Assembly: GCA_951802195.1 (NCBI GenBank)
Contig: OX637630.1
Coordinates: 806,001 to 870,000, forward strand
Reading direction: 5' to 3'
From: Tausonia pullulans
Lineage: Eukaryota > Basidiomycota > Tremellomycetes > Cystofilobasidiales > Mrakiaceae
Length of the DNA stretch: 64,000 nt
Part shown: positions 1 to 11,880 of the stretch, in pieces
Position numbering within the stretch: position 1 is the stretch's first letter
How the letters are laid out: the number at the start of each line of letters is the position of its first letter
The notes under the pieces: model-generated
Databases searched by the model: none
Seen by the model: only the letters and a program-made list of their open reading frames with translations
Told to the model about the DNA's origin: nothing
Program-made: the position numbers and the translations under genes

Positions 1-895
1 CAAAGCCAGCGCTCGCGTCGTTTCTCTTCGCCGCAGCCATCCAGCCCAGCCCTTGAGCACCCGCAACGGAAACCAAGCGCGCTCCTACCCCTCTCCATTT
101 GCGTTTACGCTCCGCCCTCGTCCAGCTCGCCCCCCTTTCCCATGGGCCTCGACTGTACTCCACTCGCACTTTCTTTCAGCCCGCCCATCCTTGTTCCCTC
201 GAACTCGAGCTAGTGAAGCGAGAGAGCGAGCGTCGTTACTTTCTCCGCCCCGACCACCGTCGACTTTGACGAGAGCGACCTTTCATTGTCTCTCCGTTTC
301 TTTTCACCCCCGTCATTTGGGGATCAATCTAGGAGGGCGAGCCCTCGCTCGACCGTGGCTGTCGTTGGAAAGCGATCAGTCAGGATGAGGTGCGAGGGGA
401 GAAAGTGTTTGGTTTGAGGGTATATGCGCGCGCGCGGATCCGTCGTCAAAGATCAGTCAACATGCTGGTCTCCATTGCCCTTTAAATTGTTCCCAAGCCG
501 AGTGGGGGGGCTATGAGGCTGAATATAAACAACCTATCAAGGGGCCGACCGGGGATAAGGCCTGGTTGCGAAAGAGACGAGGAGATATTTCAGGGCGAAG
601 GGACACAAAGGCGCGCTTGCGAGCTTCATAATAGGGTGCTTCTTCGGCACACCCTTCTCTCATCCTTGTCTCGCGTCATCACTTCGTTCTGCCCTGTCCT
701 TGGTTCTCACAGGGTCTCGTCGTCCTATACGCTTGATCCATGACTTAAATGCAACAAAAAAAAAAGGATACTTGATCTCTCCCTGCGTGCGCGTGGAGGG
801 TAGCTCAAACGTAGCTTTCGCCATCCTTGCCTGAGAATGTCGCCCCGATGGCCTCATCGACTTTCCAGCTAGTCAATAATCAACCTTCCGCTTCA
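1..895. other. No gene recognised (895 bp)
   Basis: The first ~330 bases are pyrimidine-rich on the plus strand, as fungal promoters and leaders often are, but no spliceable plus-strand coding frame follows. Open frames here are short, low in complexity and resemble nothing I know. The stretch probably holds the 3' flank of arrestin-like copy A plus flanking sequence of a gene outside the window. Confidence 0.5.
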
Positions 896-3100
896 TCATA
901 AATCCGACTTGGGCTGGGTCCACCGTCTCTTGCCCGACCCAACCTCATACGTCTCCCCGGCCTTCCTTACAACCAGCACTGTCGTTGTCTGCGCCGGTGA
1001 CGGCTCGTCCTTCCCTCCCCCACCAGCAGCTGTTCCGACTTGACTTGATGACGTAGGCTGAAGACCGCTGCAGGTATCTGCTGGCCGATCTACCGCCAAT
1101 GCTGCTGCCGCAGCAGCTGCAGCACTCTGGTCGCGGGCCATGGCTTCCTTTTCAAGGTTGAGGAGGGTATCCCAGGGGGTTTCGCACTGAGAGAGGACGA
1201 GGTCAATGCTCAGTGGATGGCAGACACCCAACAGACTTCGTCGGCTAGAAACAGAGACGGCGAGATAGGTCGCTCACTTTACACGGCCCCGAGAGACCAC
1301 TGAAAATACAGAAACAGTCATCAGTCTGTGAGGTCTCAGTGAGTCGATCAGGGCGAAAACCAAGGGCAACACTGCTCACCCCATGAAATTCTGATGCAAG
1401 TCCTTGACGCCAATATGCGCCTGCACCTCGTCGTCGGCATACGTCGGGAGAAGGAGCGAACGAAAGATGCTGAGGCAGCTATGAGGGGGAACAAAAAATG
1501 AGAGGGGCATGAGCTGCCGAGTCGGAAGGGAAAGGAGGGAAGACGTGTAAACGTACGAGCCAATATTGAGCTTTTGATTGTACATCGTGGCGACTCTGAC
1601 AACTTCGGGTTCATTATCGGAAGGGTCGTGGTCGCTGAAGACGACCTCGACTCCAAGCTCTGGATTAGAAGCAGGGAACTCGGGTCAGCGTATCTTCCGA
1701 AAGGAGGATGATTTTCCAGAAGCGAGTGCTCACCCGGCTGGAAGCGCAAGGGCGACTTCGTTCCTGGCTGAGTCGTCGGACGAAGATCATCACCTGCCGG
1801 CTGGAGACAAAGGCAGCGATTTGGATCAGCAGGCCTCGAGAGAATCAGTCACATCTACTCACCAGTCTCCCGAACCGAGTTAACTCCCACTCGTTCGTCT
1901 CTCCCCTCGCAAGCCTCTCCCTCGCATCATAGACGATCTCCCCACGATCGCGAGCGACTTGTGCAAACCCCGTGAGGTGGAATCCGCTCATCGCCCCTTC
2001 CTGCAGCACAATTCGCTTTTGATCCAACACCTCGACAACCTTGCCCGGCTGCTTCCCCGACGCATGTGAAATTGTCTGCCTCGCGTAAACTTTCACCGCG
2101 TAGACGACGAGATTCGAAGAGGGAGCCGGCATCTTGATTGAGACGTACAGCGCAGACGCCACCAGCAGTTCGTTGGCACTGACGTCGACGCTGACGGGTC
2201 CAAAGGAGTCCATGAGGCACTCGACGTGATGCGACAGTTGAAGGACAGAGCTGTCCTCGTGGGCGGGCCAGGGCATGATCCAGAGGTCGCGCTTGTCGTT
2301 GAGGTCGGATCGGAGGAGACGGGTCCCACTACCTTCGACGAGCCCCCGAACGGTCCAGGCGATGGAGCCGGAGTCGCATCGCTCAGAGGCTGGAGGGGTG
2401 GATGTCAGTGGGGAGTAAAGATGAAAAAAGCGAGAAACCGACTTGGGGAGTCCGCAGGAATGTCGAAACCGAACTCGAAGCTTGACAGGTCCTCGAAACC
2501 GCTAGTTAGCGCGACCTCCCTCTCAAAGACAAGCGCAGACACTCACACAGAGACGCCCTTGTCCAAAGTGATCCCTCCCGACTCCTCTCCTAGAGAAACC
2601 TCTCTTTGGACCAAGTCGCGATCCTCCGAAAACCTCTCGGCAGCCGGCACGTCATCAAGCAGACGAAGACGAAGGCGCGCACAGAGAGTGATTCGGATCG
2701 CCTTGACCCTCCTCGCTGAGGGCGAAACGCAAACGAAGAAGCCCGCAACTCGTTTCTGACATCCAGCGAAGGATTAGCTTGCCACTCTGAGTGAGAGAGA
2801 CGGGCAAACTGCACCAACCCCCTCGCCCTCCTCGCCCGACCCTGGAGGCGTAATTCCCACCGCCCACTCCTGCATCGTGATCTTTGCAGACGCCTTGGAC
2901 AGGTCCAATCCCTGAGTTGCCGCGACGAGATGTGGAGGGTAGCCGTAACCATGGAGAAAGAGCGGATCGAGTTGGACGAGTTCGTCGCCTGAGCGAGCCT
3001 TGCCCTTGCCGGCGCTGCTGCTCGTCCCGATGGAAGACGCTCGTCGAATTGGTGATGGGGAGGGGGAGCGGGAGGCAGTGTTGTAATCTGGGAGGTGCAT
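896..3100 (-). CDS. Arrestin-like protein, tandem copy A (8 exons, 545 aa)
   Basis: Exons on the minus strand: 3100-2819, 2755-2547, 2480-2443, 2389-1863, 1800-1734, 1659-1557, 1478-1380/1299-1278 and 1186-896; all phases agree. The protein reads as an arrestin-fold sandwich. An N-terminal half (about residues 60-200) has alternating hydrophobic strands ending in KGVSVFEFGFDIP and a CDSG/VRGLVEGSG stretch like arrestin_N ends. A second half (about 220-420) contains MPWPAHEDSS and VSANELLVA. The tail carries an Ala-rich run and ends RKAGETYEVGSGKRRW. Fungal arrestin-like proteins usually act as adaptors for ubiquitin ligases or in trafficking, but I see no PPxY motif, so that role is not shown. 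The start ATG at 3100 was chosen because the same M-x-LPDY context opens copy B. The neighbour at 3365-5527 is a paralogue with the same exon plan. Family assignment rests on pattern reading only. Confidence 0.72.
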
Positions 3101-3364
3101 CCTGGCGATGAAGCGAGGCGAGGTGTGGTCGTTGAAAGTCGAATTGCGGGTAGGGCAAGGGAACATATCATTCGGCCGAAGCGGTCGGAGAAAGCCGCGT
3201 CGAAACTGCGTGCTGGTCAGTGGCTAAGGACTCGCATCCCATTCACGCGTATGGGTTGGAAGGATATTCAGCAGCGACGAGAATCCATGTCAATCCCGCT
3301 GGCATCCCGCAGACGATTGTCGCCGCCTTTCATAGAAATTTCCATCTCTCATCTTCATTCTCCC

Positions 3365-5527
3365 TTAACTCTTTTTTGGCTGGATCCATTGCCTCTTCCC
3401 CGCTCCAATCTCGTACGTTTCCCCCGCCTTCCTCACGATGACTTGCTGTGCCCTCAATGGCGGCAACCCCTCGTTCTTCGGGCTCGGTCGAGACATCGAC
3501 GGTCGCTCCGCCTCCTCCGATGTTCCTGCTGCTGCACTTCGGTCTCGCGATCTGGCCTCAATCTCGAGCGCGAGGACGGTCTCCCATGATGTTTCGCACT
3601 AGGAAGGCAACGCGCGATATTTGGAGAGGACGAACCGGTGAAGTCAGATTCAGAGAGCTGGAAAGTAGAGTGAAAGCGCAAGTCAGCTTACCATGCAGGC
3701 CGCCCAGAGTCCCCTGTCAGGCGAAGAAAAGAGACAAGGGACGGCACGATGTACATCAGCAGCGCTCGACGTTGTTCCAAGTCCGGGAATCGTCTCACCC
3801 GAGCGTATTTTGCGTCAGGTCCTTGGCGTTAACCTTGGCTCGAGCGCAATCCTCCTCGTCGGCATAGTTGGGGAGGAGAAATGATTTGTCTATGCAGAGG
3901 CAGCTTAGAATGGGAAGGAAGGAGTCAAACTCCATGTAGGGAAGCAAGGGCGGCCGAGTCTTCAGGTACTTACGACGCGACGTTCAGTGGCTGGTCGTAC
4001 AACGTGGCAATCTCGACTGGCTCCTCCCCAGGTTCCGATGGGTCATGGTTGCTGAAGACGATCTCAACCTTGAATTCTATGAGAGCAATCCGGGAGGAGA
4101 TTGTGTGAGAGTGGGCCAATCCCATGGGGCTCATGAGCATTGATAATGAACTCACCCGGAGAGAAACGCAATGGCGTTTCGGTCCCCATCTGGGTCATGG
4201 GTCGAAGTTCCTTCCATTTAGACTGGAGAGAAGAGGACCTAGGGTCAGAAGTAGCGGTCATAGATTGGCGCTGACGCAGAGAATGCCATTCACCAGTTGG
4301 CCAAACTTGCTAAAGTTCCATGAGTTTGGCTTCCCGTTGGCAAGTCTCTCTTGAGCGTCATAGACGATCTCTCCCCGTTCACGAGCAAGCTGGGGAAATC
4401 CCATTAGAGAGAAACCCGTCTTGGACCCCTCTTGTATGACAGGTCGCTTCTTCTCCTGTATAGAGACAACTTTGCCCGGGTGGTCTTGAGAGGCGTGGGA
4501 GACCGTCTGACGCGTATAAACGTTGACGGCGTAGATGACGAGGAAGGGGGACGGCGCCGGCATGTGAATGCCAACGTGGATCGCAGAACCGACCAGCAGC
4601 TGGTTCGCGCTTACGTCGATGCTGTGGGGACCGAAAGCGTCCACGACTGATTCAATATGATGCGATAGTTGAAGAGTCGAGGCGTCCTCATGCGCGGGCC
4701 AGGCCATGACCCAGAGGCCCCGAGAATCGCTGAGATCAGGCCGAAAGAAGGTCCCGGACCCCTCAACGATACCGTGGACATTCCACAAGACTTCGCCAGT
4801 CTCGCAGCGGTCGGAGTCTGAAAGTCAAGTGTGAGCTCAGTTGAGGGAGAAAATGATCCACTTGAGACGCCTGTGTATACTTACTCGGCGAGTTTGCTGG
4901 CAGGTCAAAGCCGAACTCGAAGCTGCGAAGTCCGACACACTTGGTTCAGCGGAGAACAGAAAAAAATATTCCAAAACCCCCTTACACGGAGACACCCTTG
5001 GGCAGATCGATTCCTCCTGAGTCTTCTCCAAGAGAAACCTCCCGCCGGACCAGGTCGTGATCCTCCGAGAGCCGATTGACAGGCGGCACGTTTTCGAGCA
5101 GCCGAAAACGGAGATGCGCACAGAGAGTGATTCGAATGGCCTTGGCTCGCCTTGCCGAGGGAGAGACGCAAACAAAGAAGCCAGCTACCCGTTTCTGACA
5201 AGAAACGCATGATCAGGTTGTTGCGTGGCTTGAAGGGAGAGAAAGTATAAGCTACCATCGACTCACCCCTTCACTCTCCTCGCTCGGGCCGGGAGGTGTG
5301 ATCCCAACCGCCCACTCCAAAACTGTGATCCGAGCGGACGATTTCGACAGGTCCAGCCTCTGGGTCGCAGCCACGAGGTGAGGGGGATAACCCTGCAGGA
5401 ACAACGGGTCAAGCTGGACGAGCTCGTCTCCTGCCCGAGCTTTGCCCTTCGCCGTCGTCCGAGAAGGAAGCCGGCTTCGTCCAAAGCTATTGCTGGGGGA
5501 TGCGGCAGTGTAGTCGGGTAAGTACAT
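3365..5527 (-). CDS. Arrestin-like protein, tandem copy B (8 exons, 520 aa)
   Basis: Exons: 5527-5267, 5194-4986, 4922-4885, 4817-4294, 4222-4156, 4076-3974, 3903-3799/3713-3692 and 3598-3365. Exon lengths 209, 38, 67, 103 and 22 nt are identical to copy A, and the others differ by multiples of three. The protein matches A along its whole length (for example KRVAGFFVCVSPSARR, VSLGEDSGG, MAWPAHEDAS, VSANQLLVGS) but is clearly diverged, so the duplication is not recent. The C-terminal tail is shorter and lacks the Ala run of A, ending in KAGETYEIGAGKRQW plus a few residues. Only about 265 bp separate its stop from the start of A, so A's promoter must be compact. As for A, an arrestin-type adaptor role is the likely class, without direct functional evidence. 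Confidence 0.72.
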
Positions 5528-5853
5528 ACCAGGCAGACAAGCAACGGCTGGGGAAGCGAGGCCAGGTGAGGTGACTGTTAGAAGAGAGCCGCCCGGTAAA
5601 AGGACTCGAACTGTCAGGTAGCCGTGTCCCTCGGAGCAAGCCGAGCCGAGACGACGCCGCGGCGCGTCCATGCGCACAGTCACTCGGTCTCTGAAAGCTC
5701 GTTCTCAAATTCATCGCTTAAGATTGCAGCAAGTCCATGTTGATTCGTAGCAGCCGCGTTGAAACGTCGATGAGTGTGCTGTCGAATCACGCTGTGGTCT
5801 CTTCTCGTTTCTTCATCTCATCCACATTGTCTTTGATCTGTCTTCGGCTGGAT
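5528..5853. other. Spacer between arrestin copies B and C
   Basis: 326 bp with no gene. It should hold the promoter of copy B and the 3' flank of the decayed copy C. No distinct motif was recognised. Confidence 0.5.
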
Positions 5854-8073
5854 CTACTGCCTTTTTCTCTGCCCAATCTCGTACGTCTCCTCTGCATTTC
5901 TCACCACTACTTGCTGCGTCGGAGGTGGCGTCGGCCTCTCGTTTTCAAGCTCCATCAACGGCAGTGCCGCCCCCTGGACGAAGCGACATCGACGGCTGCC
6001 CTGCACGCCTGCTGCTCCTGCCAGCCGCCTCGGAGTCTGCGTCCACTGCTGCCGCTGCAATGTCGTCTCGCAATCTGGGCTCCATCTCGAGTGCGAGGAC
6101 CGTCTTCCACGATTCTTCTCACTGAAAGGAAATTAAGGCGCGCGGAAGAGCATGTGGTCCTGTCAGACCCAAAGCATGCAGATAAGGCGAGGACGCAAGC
6201 ATCATTTACTCAGTAGGACGTCGAGAGTTTCCTAGAGATAAACCGGAAGGAGACCACAGCACCTCGTGTGTCAACAGATGAGGATGTCGATCGACAGCTA
6301 GGCTTGGCAGGAGGACCGACCCCTCTCTCACTCGAGCCATGACTCGACTCGCGCCTGAGCGCGATCCTCGTCGTCAGCGTAGTTGGGGAAATGGTTTCTC
6401 CGTGCAGAGGCAGCTGGATTTGAGAGGAGTAGAGGAGTAGAGTAGACATTGTGGACAGAAGGGGGAAAGCGGCGGATCGAGCCGGCACTTATAATGCGAC
6501 GTTCGATGGCTAGTTTTACATAGTTTTAATCCCGACGGGCCTCTCTTCAGGATCAGATGGATTATAATTACTGAAGACTGTCGTGACCACAAGCTCTGGA
6601 TGAATGGGTTGAAATTCCAGAGACTGGGGTTCGTCCACGGGCGTGGCGGGAGACCGCAGTCGTGAGCAGGTGTGGACTTGTTGAGCGAGAAACACTAGGA
6701 CGTATCTACCCCTTCCTGAGACCTGGCACGAAGTTCTTTCCGTCTGGCCTGGAGGCAGAAAGTTCAGTGTCAGACCGAAAGATAAAGCGCGAGCCACAAC
6801 CTCTGGAAAGGGAACACAACTCACCAGTCAACTGACCGAACTGACTAAACTCCCAATCGTTCGGCTTCCTAAGGGCAAGTTGCACTCTAGCATTTTAAAA
6901 GACGTCGCCTTACTCTTGAGCCGATGGAGGAAAGCCTGCCAGCCCGATCCCAGTTTTTGTGCATTCTTGGATGGCCCGCTGTTGCTGCTCCTGAATCAAG
7001 ACCATCTCACCTGGCTGTTCCTGCGAGGCATGCGAAATCGTCTTTCTCGTAGACCTTGTCCGCTTAAATAGTGAGGTGGAGGGAAGACGCTGGCATGCGG
7101 GTGGAGAGATGGACTGTCGAGGCGACGAGCAGCTGGTTTGCGCTGACTTCAACCCTCGTGAGACCAAAGGCGTTCAAGATGGACTCGAGTGATGATAAAG
7201 TTTCAGGGTCGAGCTATCCCCATGCCTGGACCAAGCCGTAGCTCAGATGCTCCGAGAATTGCGGAGATAGGGTCGAAAAAAGGTCTCCGAACCCCGACGA
7301 CACCGATGACGCTCCACAAGATTTCGCCGGATTCGCAGCGCTCCGAGGCTCGAGCCCCGGCGTCAGCCCAGGATCGAAATCCTATCATTTCAAAAAAGAA
7401 GTCACTCGGTGAATATACTGGAAGATCAGAGCTGAACTCGAATCTGTGAAGTCCAGCGTCGAGTCAGCCGTGACCCTTCCGCTGTCTCTCTCGCAAGCGC
7501 ATACTCATCTATGCATAGACTGACCCCCTTGGCAAGTTCGACTCTGCCTGATTCCTCTGCGAGAGAAACCTGTAGATGGAAAATGTCGTGGTCCCCTGAT
7601 AATCGTTCTGAAAACGGGGCATCGAGGTACCGCCGGAGGCGCAGATGCGCTCGCAGAGAACGCGGATCAACTTGACTCTCCTCGCTTCGAGTGAGACGTA
7701 TACAAGGAAGCCCACAACGTGTTTCTGAGCTCGGAAAATGATTAGTTTGTCTCGGGCGAATGAGGATTGCCCGGCGAGACGACCCACCCCTTTGCCCTCC
7801 TCCCCTGGGGCGGGAGTCTGATCCCGACGGCCATTCCAGCGCAATGAGCCTTTTGAAGAGTTTCAACAAGTCCGGCCTCTGGGCTGTATCGAGCAAATGC
7901 GGAGAATAGCCCTGCAGGAACCGCGGATCGAGTTGGACGAGCTCATCGCCTGCTCGAGCCTTGCCCTTGCCACTGCTGCTGCTGACCGTCCTCGCGACGA
8001 AGGACACTGTCCGACTCAATTCAGGGCTGGAGGAAGCTGAACGAGGGGCCTTATTGTAGCCATATGAGCTCAT
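5854..8073 (-). pseudogene. Arrestin-like copy C, decayed third member of the tandem array
   Basis: This segment aligns block by block with copies A and B. It starts at an ATG at 8073 followed by GKGKARAGDELVQLDP, and later holds recognisable equivalents of the exon-2 block (KHVVGFLVYVSLEARR), the VSLAEESG block, the cysteine block near 6420 and the tail (EETYEIGQRKRQ). The blocks lie in different frames. A one-base loss sits in the EW-x-VGI region near 7820. A second shift falls inside the exon-2 block, so its two halves are read from different frames. Another lies in the tail, where an upstream frame closes near 5960 while the family tail reads on in a different frame. The final conserved Trp codon is a TAG at 5854-5856. 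The middle blocks (6500-7200) are weaker than in A and B. I therefore call it a pseudogene, although a shortened product from the first exon (open from 8073 to about 7426) could still be made. Confidence 0.7.
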
Positions 8074-8771
8074 GTCTGGGCGGTGGAATGGAAAGGGTCG
8101 TCGTGGAACTTCAAGACCATCCATCGGGCGAAGGCGGGCGGAAAGAACCTGTCGATGCCAGGCTCGTCTCAAGTCCATCCTCTGGGCTTCCTCCAGGCCT
8201 CGCCTTTGGTATGCGAGTCTGTAACTCGACAGAGCTTTCCTCTGTTTTGAGTTTGTAGGGACTCAATAACAAGGAGACGCTTCGAGTAGCATAGGCGGGT
8301 CAGCGATAACGCAACTAACTGCGCGTGTGCGACTCTGACCATCGTCATTTCCACGCACGAACGACTTGCCCACACACACTTCCAGCTCGCGCTCAATGCT
8401 TCATAAGAGAGGGCCCACCTCGCAGAGGCAAGCGACAGCAATTATAGACAACACGGACCGGAGAGGTCTGTTTGGAACGTAGGGAAGGCGAACACGCAAA
8501 GAAAAGAGGGGAAGAAGCTGCCGGCAGCGCCGAGGGGTAAAAACAAACACCCAAGAGACAGACATAAGAAAGTGAGAAGGGACCGTAGGAAAGCGAAAGG
8601 GATCCCGACTAGCAGGGGATCGCAGTTCCAGGCCGCACTGGGATAAGAGACGCACTGACAGAGACAAACAGAGACAGAGAAAGAGAGAAACAATGAAAGA
8701 AAGGACACGGCTAGACCGGTCCACGGCTGAGCGTCCAGTAGATAGTTGAAAAGTGATGGAGAAAGGCAAGC
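8074..8771. other. Intergenic, 5' of arrestin copy C and 3' of the GH128 gene
   Basis: 698 bp without a supported gene. The minus-strand frames here are pyrimidine-rich shadow frames continuing past the GH128 stop at 8772. It probably contains the GH128 3' UTR and the former promoter of copy C. Confidence 0.5.
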
Positions 8772-10775
8772 TCAGTGATCTGTAAGATGAAAGGGAGGTC
8801 GGGATATCGTCAGCTTCGAGCAGAAAGAGAGCCAGCACACACGCATGCGTCCCAATACTCACACTTGGAGATCGCGTTGAGGTAGGTCCGGCCCGACTCG
8901 GAGAGCTGGCCGTTCCTGTAGGTGGGCCAGACGTCGCCGAGACCGTAACCATCGCTGTAGGCGTACGCCTTGACGCGATCATCAGACTCAAAGAGGTCAA
9001 CAATGTCGTTGATGTACCGGTTGATTTCGCCCTGGTCGGTGCACGGGGTGAAGCCGTTATTATCGTCGACGCAGGCGAACTCGGTCCTGCAAGGGAATCC
9101 GTCAGTTCTTGTTCAGGTGCTCCCTTGAGAGCGACAGACAATGACTTACACCCAGATGGGCTTGCCGTACGTGTTCCAGTAGTGATCAATGTCCTTGCGG
9201 ACACCATCCATGTTGTTTTCTGCAAAAGATCAAGGTGTCAGTGAACATGCAGTCCAGAGAAAGTGAAAGGGAGTGAGATCTACTGTTGACGTGAATGTTG
9301 GCTAAGAGAAAAAGCCGGCATCAGCATCTGCCTCGACAATCCAGATTTAAAAGGAGTTCGAAATTCACTGATATCCCAGGGGATGTTGATCTGGTCCCGG
9401 AAGGGGCCGAGCCAGCCGCTCTCAGCGGCCTGCTTGCACATCGATGGGCTGGCGAGGAGCGAGCCTTTCGCCTTGAGCGGACCAACGAGTTCGTTCCAGA
9501 GGGCTACACCGGTGCCAACGTCTATGCCGGACGAGCTCGAGCCGGCGGAGCAGTCAGGCTCCTCAAAGCCGAGGACATACTTGGGCGCCCAGTTTATGGA
9601 GCGGAACGTCGAGAGACGCTGAGAGTCGGTGCCGTCGGCGTGTCCGCCGCCCCAAAGCATGGACTGTGAGACGGTATCAGATGGGTCAAGAGAGAGCGCG
9701 CCTGGTATGGACGAGCCAAGGACGCACGACTCCGATAGGGGATCCGGGCTTGGACGGGGTGGGCGACCAGCTGAAGCGAGCGCAAGAAGAGTCAGCCATC
9801 GAAAGGCCTGCGAGTGGGCATTCTCGAGTGGTCAGTCTCATTCATACGTACTCATACCACCATCCTGGATGATAGCAAGGCAGGCAGGCTTCAGTTCGGC
9901 GACTTCGAGGACTGTCACACTTGTACTTACCGATGTGATCTTTCATGTCCGTGTACGAGTCCCCTCCTGCAATTCCAGCCTTCTTTCCGTTCGGGGTGAG
10001 CTCGGTGTTGCCGCCGTTGCTGACTGGAGGAGCGGCAGAGGTAGAGGCGGCCTGGGTCTGTTGTGACTGAGATGCGCACGAGTTGAACTTGACGCATCAG
10101 CGGGGGGGGGGGGGGGGGACAAACCTCGTGCCGGCTCTGCCTCCCTGTCTCTCCCGTTAATGAGACAGACGGACTCACAGTAGTAGGTTGCTCCTTAGGC
10201 GGCTGCTCCTGGGTCTGCTGCTGGCTGGCGGTGATGGAAGCAGCGACAGGAGCAGCGGTCGTGGCAGCAACGAGGCTCACGGTCGTGGCAGCAACGGGGC
10301 TAGCGGTCGTGGCAGCAACGGGGCTAGCGGTCGTGGCAGCAACGGGGCTCACGGTCGTTGCAGCGATGGGGCTCACGGTCGTGGTAGCGACATCCTCGGT
10401 AGAGCTGCTTGACGAAAACTCGGCGGCAGTCTCACTCGAGGTAGAAGCAGAGGCGGCAGAGGAGGCAGACGGCGATGTGGTCGTCTGGACGGCACTCGAT
10501 GAGGGGGCGCCAGCAGCCACCGAGATCGACAACGCAGCAGCAGTCGGCTGGGGACGGACCCGGCAGTGATTCTGGTCGGCGTCACGCTTCATGACGACGG
10601 GCCTGATCTGCCGGCCATGGATGTCGAGCTCGGTATGAGGAGCGGCGCCCAGACGCTTGAGTACACCGGCGTGGCGACGGTGGCGAGACGAGCCGAGACC
10701 GGTGCCGTGCTGGGCCTCAATAACGGAAGCCGAGGCGAGGAGGAGGGCGAGGGCGGCGGGGACGGGACCGAGCAT
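8772..10775 (-). CDS. Secreted GH128 (Asl1-like) beta-1,3-glucanase, 9 exons, 466 aa
   Basis: Exons: 10775-10179, 10066-9931, 9864-9852, 9770-9731, 9663-9369, 9301-9284, 9219-9150, 9086-8863 and 8779-8772; all phases agree. Residues 1-21 form a signal peptide (Leu/Ala-rich core ending near IEAQ). A Ser/Thr/Ala-rich linker follows, with an eight-residue repeat of the type TTVSPVAA at about 130-180. The catalytic part from about 230 has family wording: NGKKAGIAGGDSY, MLWGGGHADG, YVLGFEEPDC, SMCKQ, YGKPIWVTEFAC and AYAYSDGYGLGDVWP. GH128 members cleave beta-1,3-glucan, and fission yeast Asl1 lies in the cell wall. The Glu in FEEPD and the Glu in VTEFAC match the expected catalytic pair. Exon 3 is only 13 nt and the last exon 8 nt, so automatic predictors may miss both. 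A 17-base G run (C on the transcript) lies in intron 1. Confidence 0.88.
10102..10118. repeat. G17 homopolymer (C on the GH128 transcript strand), intron 1
   Basis: Seventeen consecutive G on the plus strand inside intron 1 of the minus-strand GH128 gene, so a C tract in the pre-mRNA. It is one of five such tracts in the window. Confidence 0.9.
10237..10385 (-). repeat. 24-bp coding minisatellite in the GH128 gene
   Basis: About six tandem 24-bp units encode TTVSPVAA / TTASPVAA variants in the Ser/Thr-rich linker. Units differ by a few substitutions. Such repeats in cell-wall proteins often vary in number between strains and are likely O-mannosylated. Confidence 0.85.
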
Positions 10776-10797
10776 GGTTTGGGATGGGCAAAGGGGA

Positions 10798-10811
10798 GGG
10801 GGGGGGGGGGG
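10798..10811. repeat. G14 homopolymer upstream of the GH128 start
   Basis: Fourteen G on the plus strand, 23 bases upstream of the GH128 start codon, giving a C tract on the sense strand in the presumed 5' leader. Confidence 0.9.
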
Positions 10812-11805
10812 CAGTGTGGAGCAGGAAGAGGGGTAGAGGGGGAATGAGAAGGAGAGGGTCTGTGAAGGAGTGTGGGTTTGGGAGAGGAGAGGGGGCGTGC
10901 CGCAGGCGAACGCTGGAAAGGAAGGTTCTTTCGAGGGGAGGAAGATGGGAGGAGATTCAATCGGGGATGGAGGTTGATGTCGGAATGGGGAAGAGCGGGG
11001 GAAAGAGAAGGGGGAAGAGGAAAAGAGGAGAAAGGAAGGCTCGCACGGACAGCGCGTGGTCCTCGAGTCGATCACCGCCGTCCAGGAAGCGAGGCGCGCG
11101 AGAAAGCTGAAATGATATGGCAGAGTCAGCAGATGTAAACAAGCCTAGAATGGGATAAGGTCTCTTGGTCCCCATCTTTCTCTCTTGGCCCGTTGTCCTG
11201 CCCGAATTAGCGACCTCTCCAACTCTTGGCGTCGACGTTTTGATTATGTCTCGATCTGCTCCACCTCCTGTATCCATTCGCTTCCGTTGACGGAAGTCGA
11301 CGCGTCGACGCGCGTTACAACGCGGCATCAGAAACAGCCAAGCGACAGTCGGTCTTCCTTGAACATCCTCGTTCGGAAACGTGCCATCAAGCGCGCTGAG
11401 GCATCAACAAAGTGGGTCATGTCAGATGATCTCCGTAGATGATTATATTGCGCTCGAAATATGAAGAAACAAGGCGCCTTGCCGTGATCATTGGGAATGC
11501 GAAGTCGCCCATCTCATCAGAACTCTCAGGCGCACTTCCACCTCCACAATGCACCAGGGTTGCCTCCGCTGTTCGCAACTTGGGATTAATACGCTGCGCT
11601 ACTCAATGGTCAATTTCGCTCGGAACAGTCCTTACAAGGGGAGCCTCCCCTTCATCGACCCTTGCGTTCTGAGCTGAGCGCAACCCACGAGGATAGACGG
11701 AAAATGAATTTGTTTTGTTTGTGTACCTACGCCACGGATCAGGCGCAGAGGACAAGATGCCCCTATGAGGAACAGCGAGAGGGAGGGGAGAGAGATTCTA
11801 GCTGC

Positions 11806-11880
11806 GGAGAGAGGGAGAGGGAGAGGGAGAGGGAGAGGGAGAGGGAGAGGGAGAGGGAGAGGGAGAGGGAGAGGGAGAGA
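11806..11880. repeat. (GAGAGG)n microsatellite, about 12 units
   Basis: Near-perfect purine hexamer repeat of about 75 bp. It opens an artefactual Arg/Glu frame on plus and a Leu/Pro frame on minus, neither of which is a gene. Confidence 0.95.
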
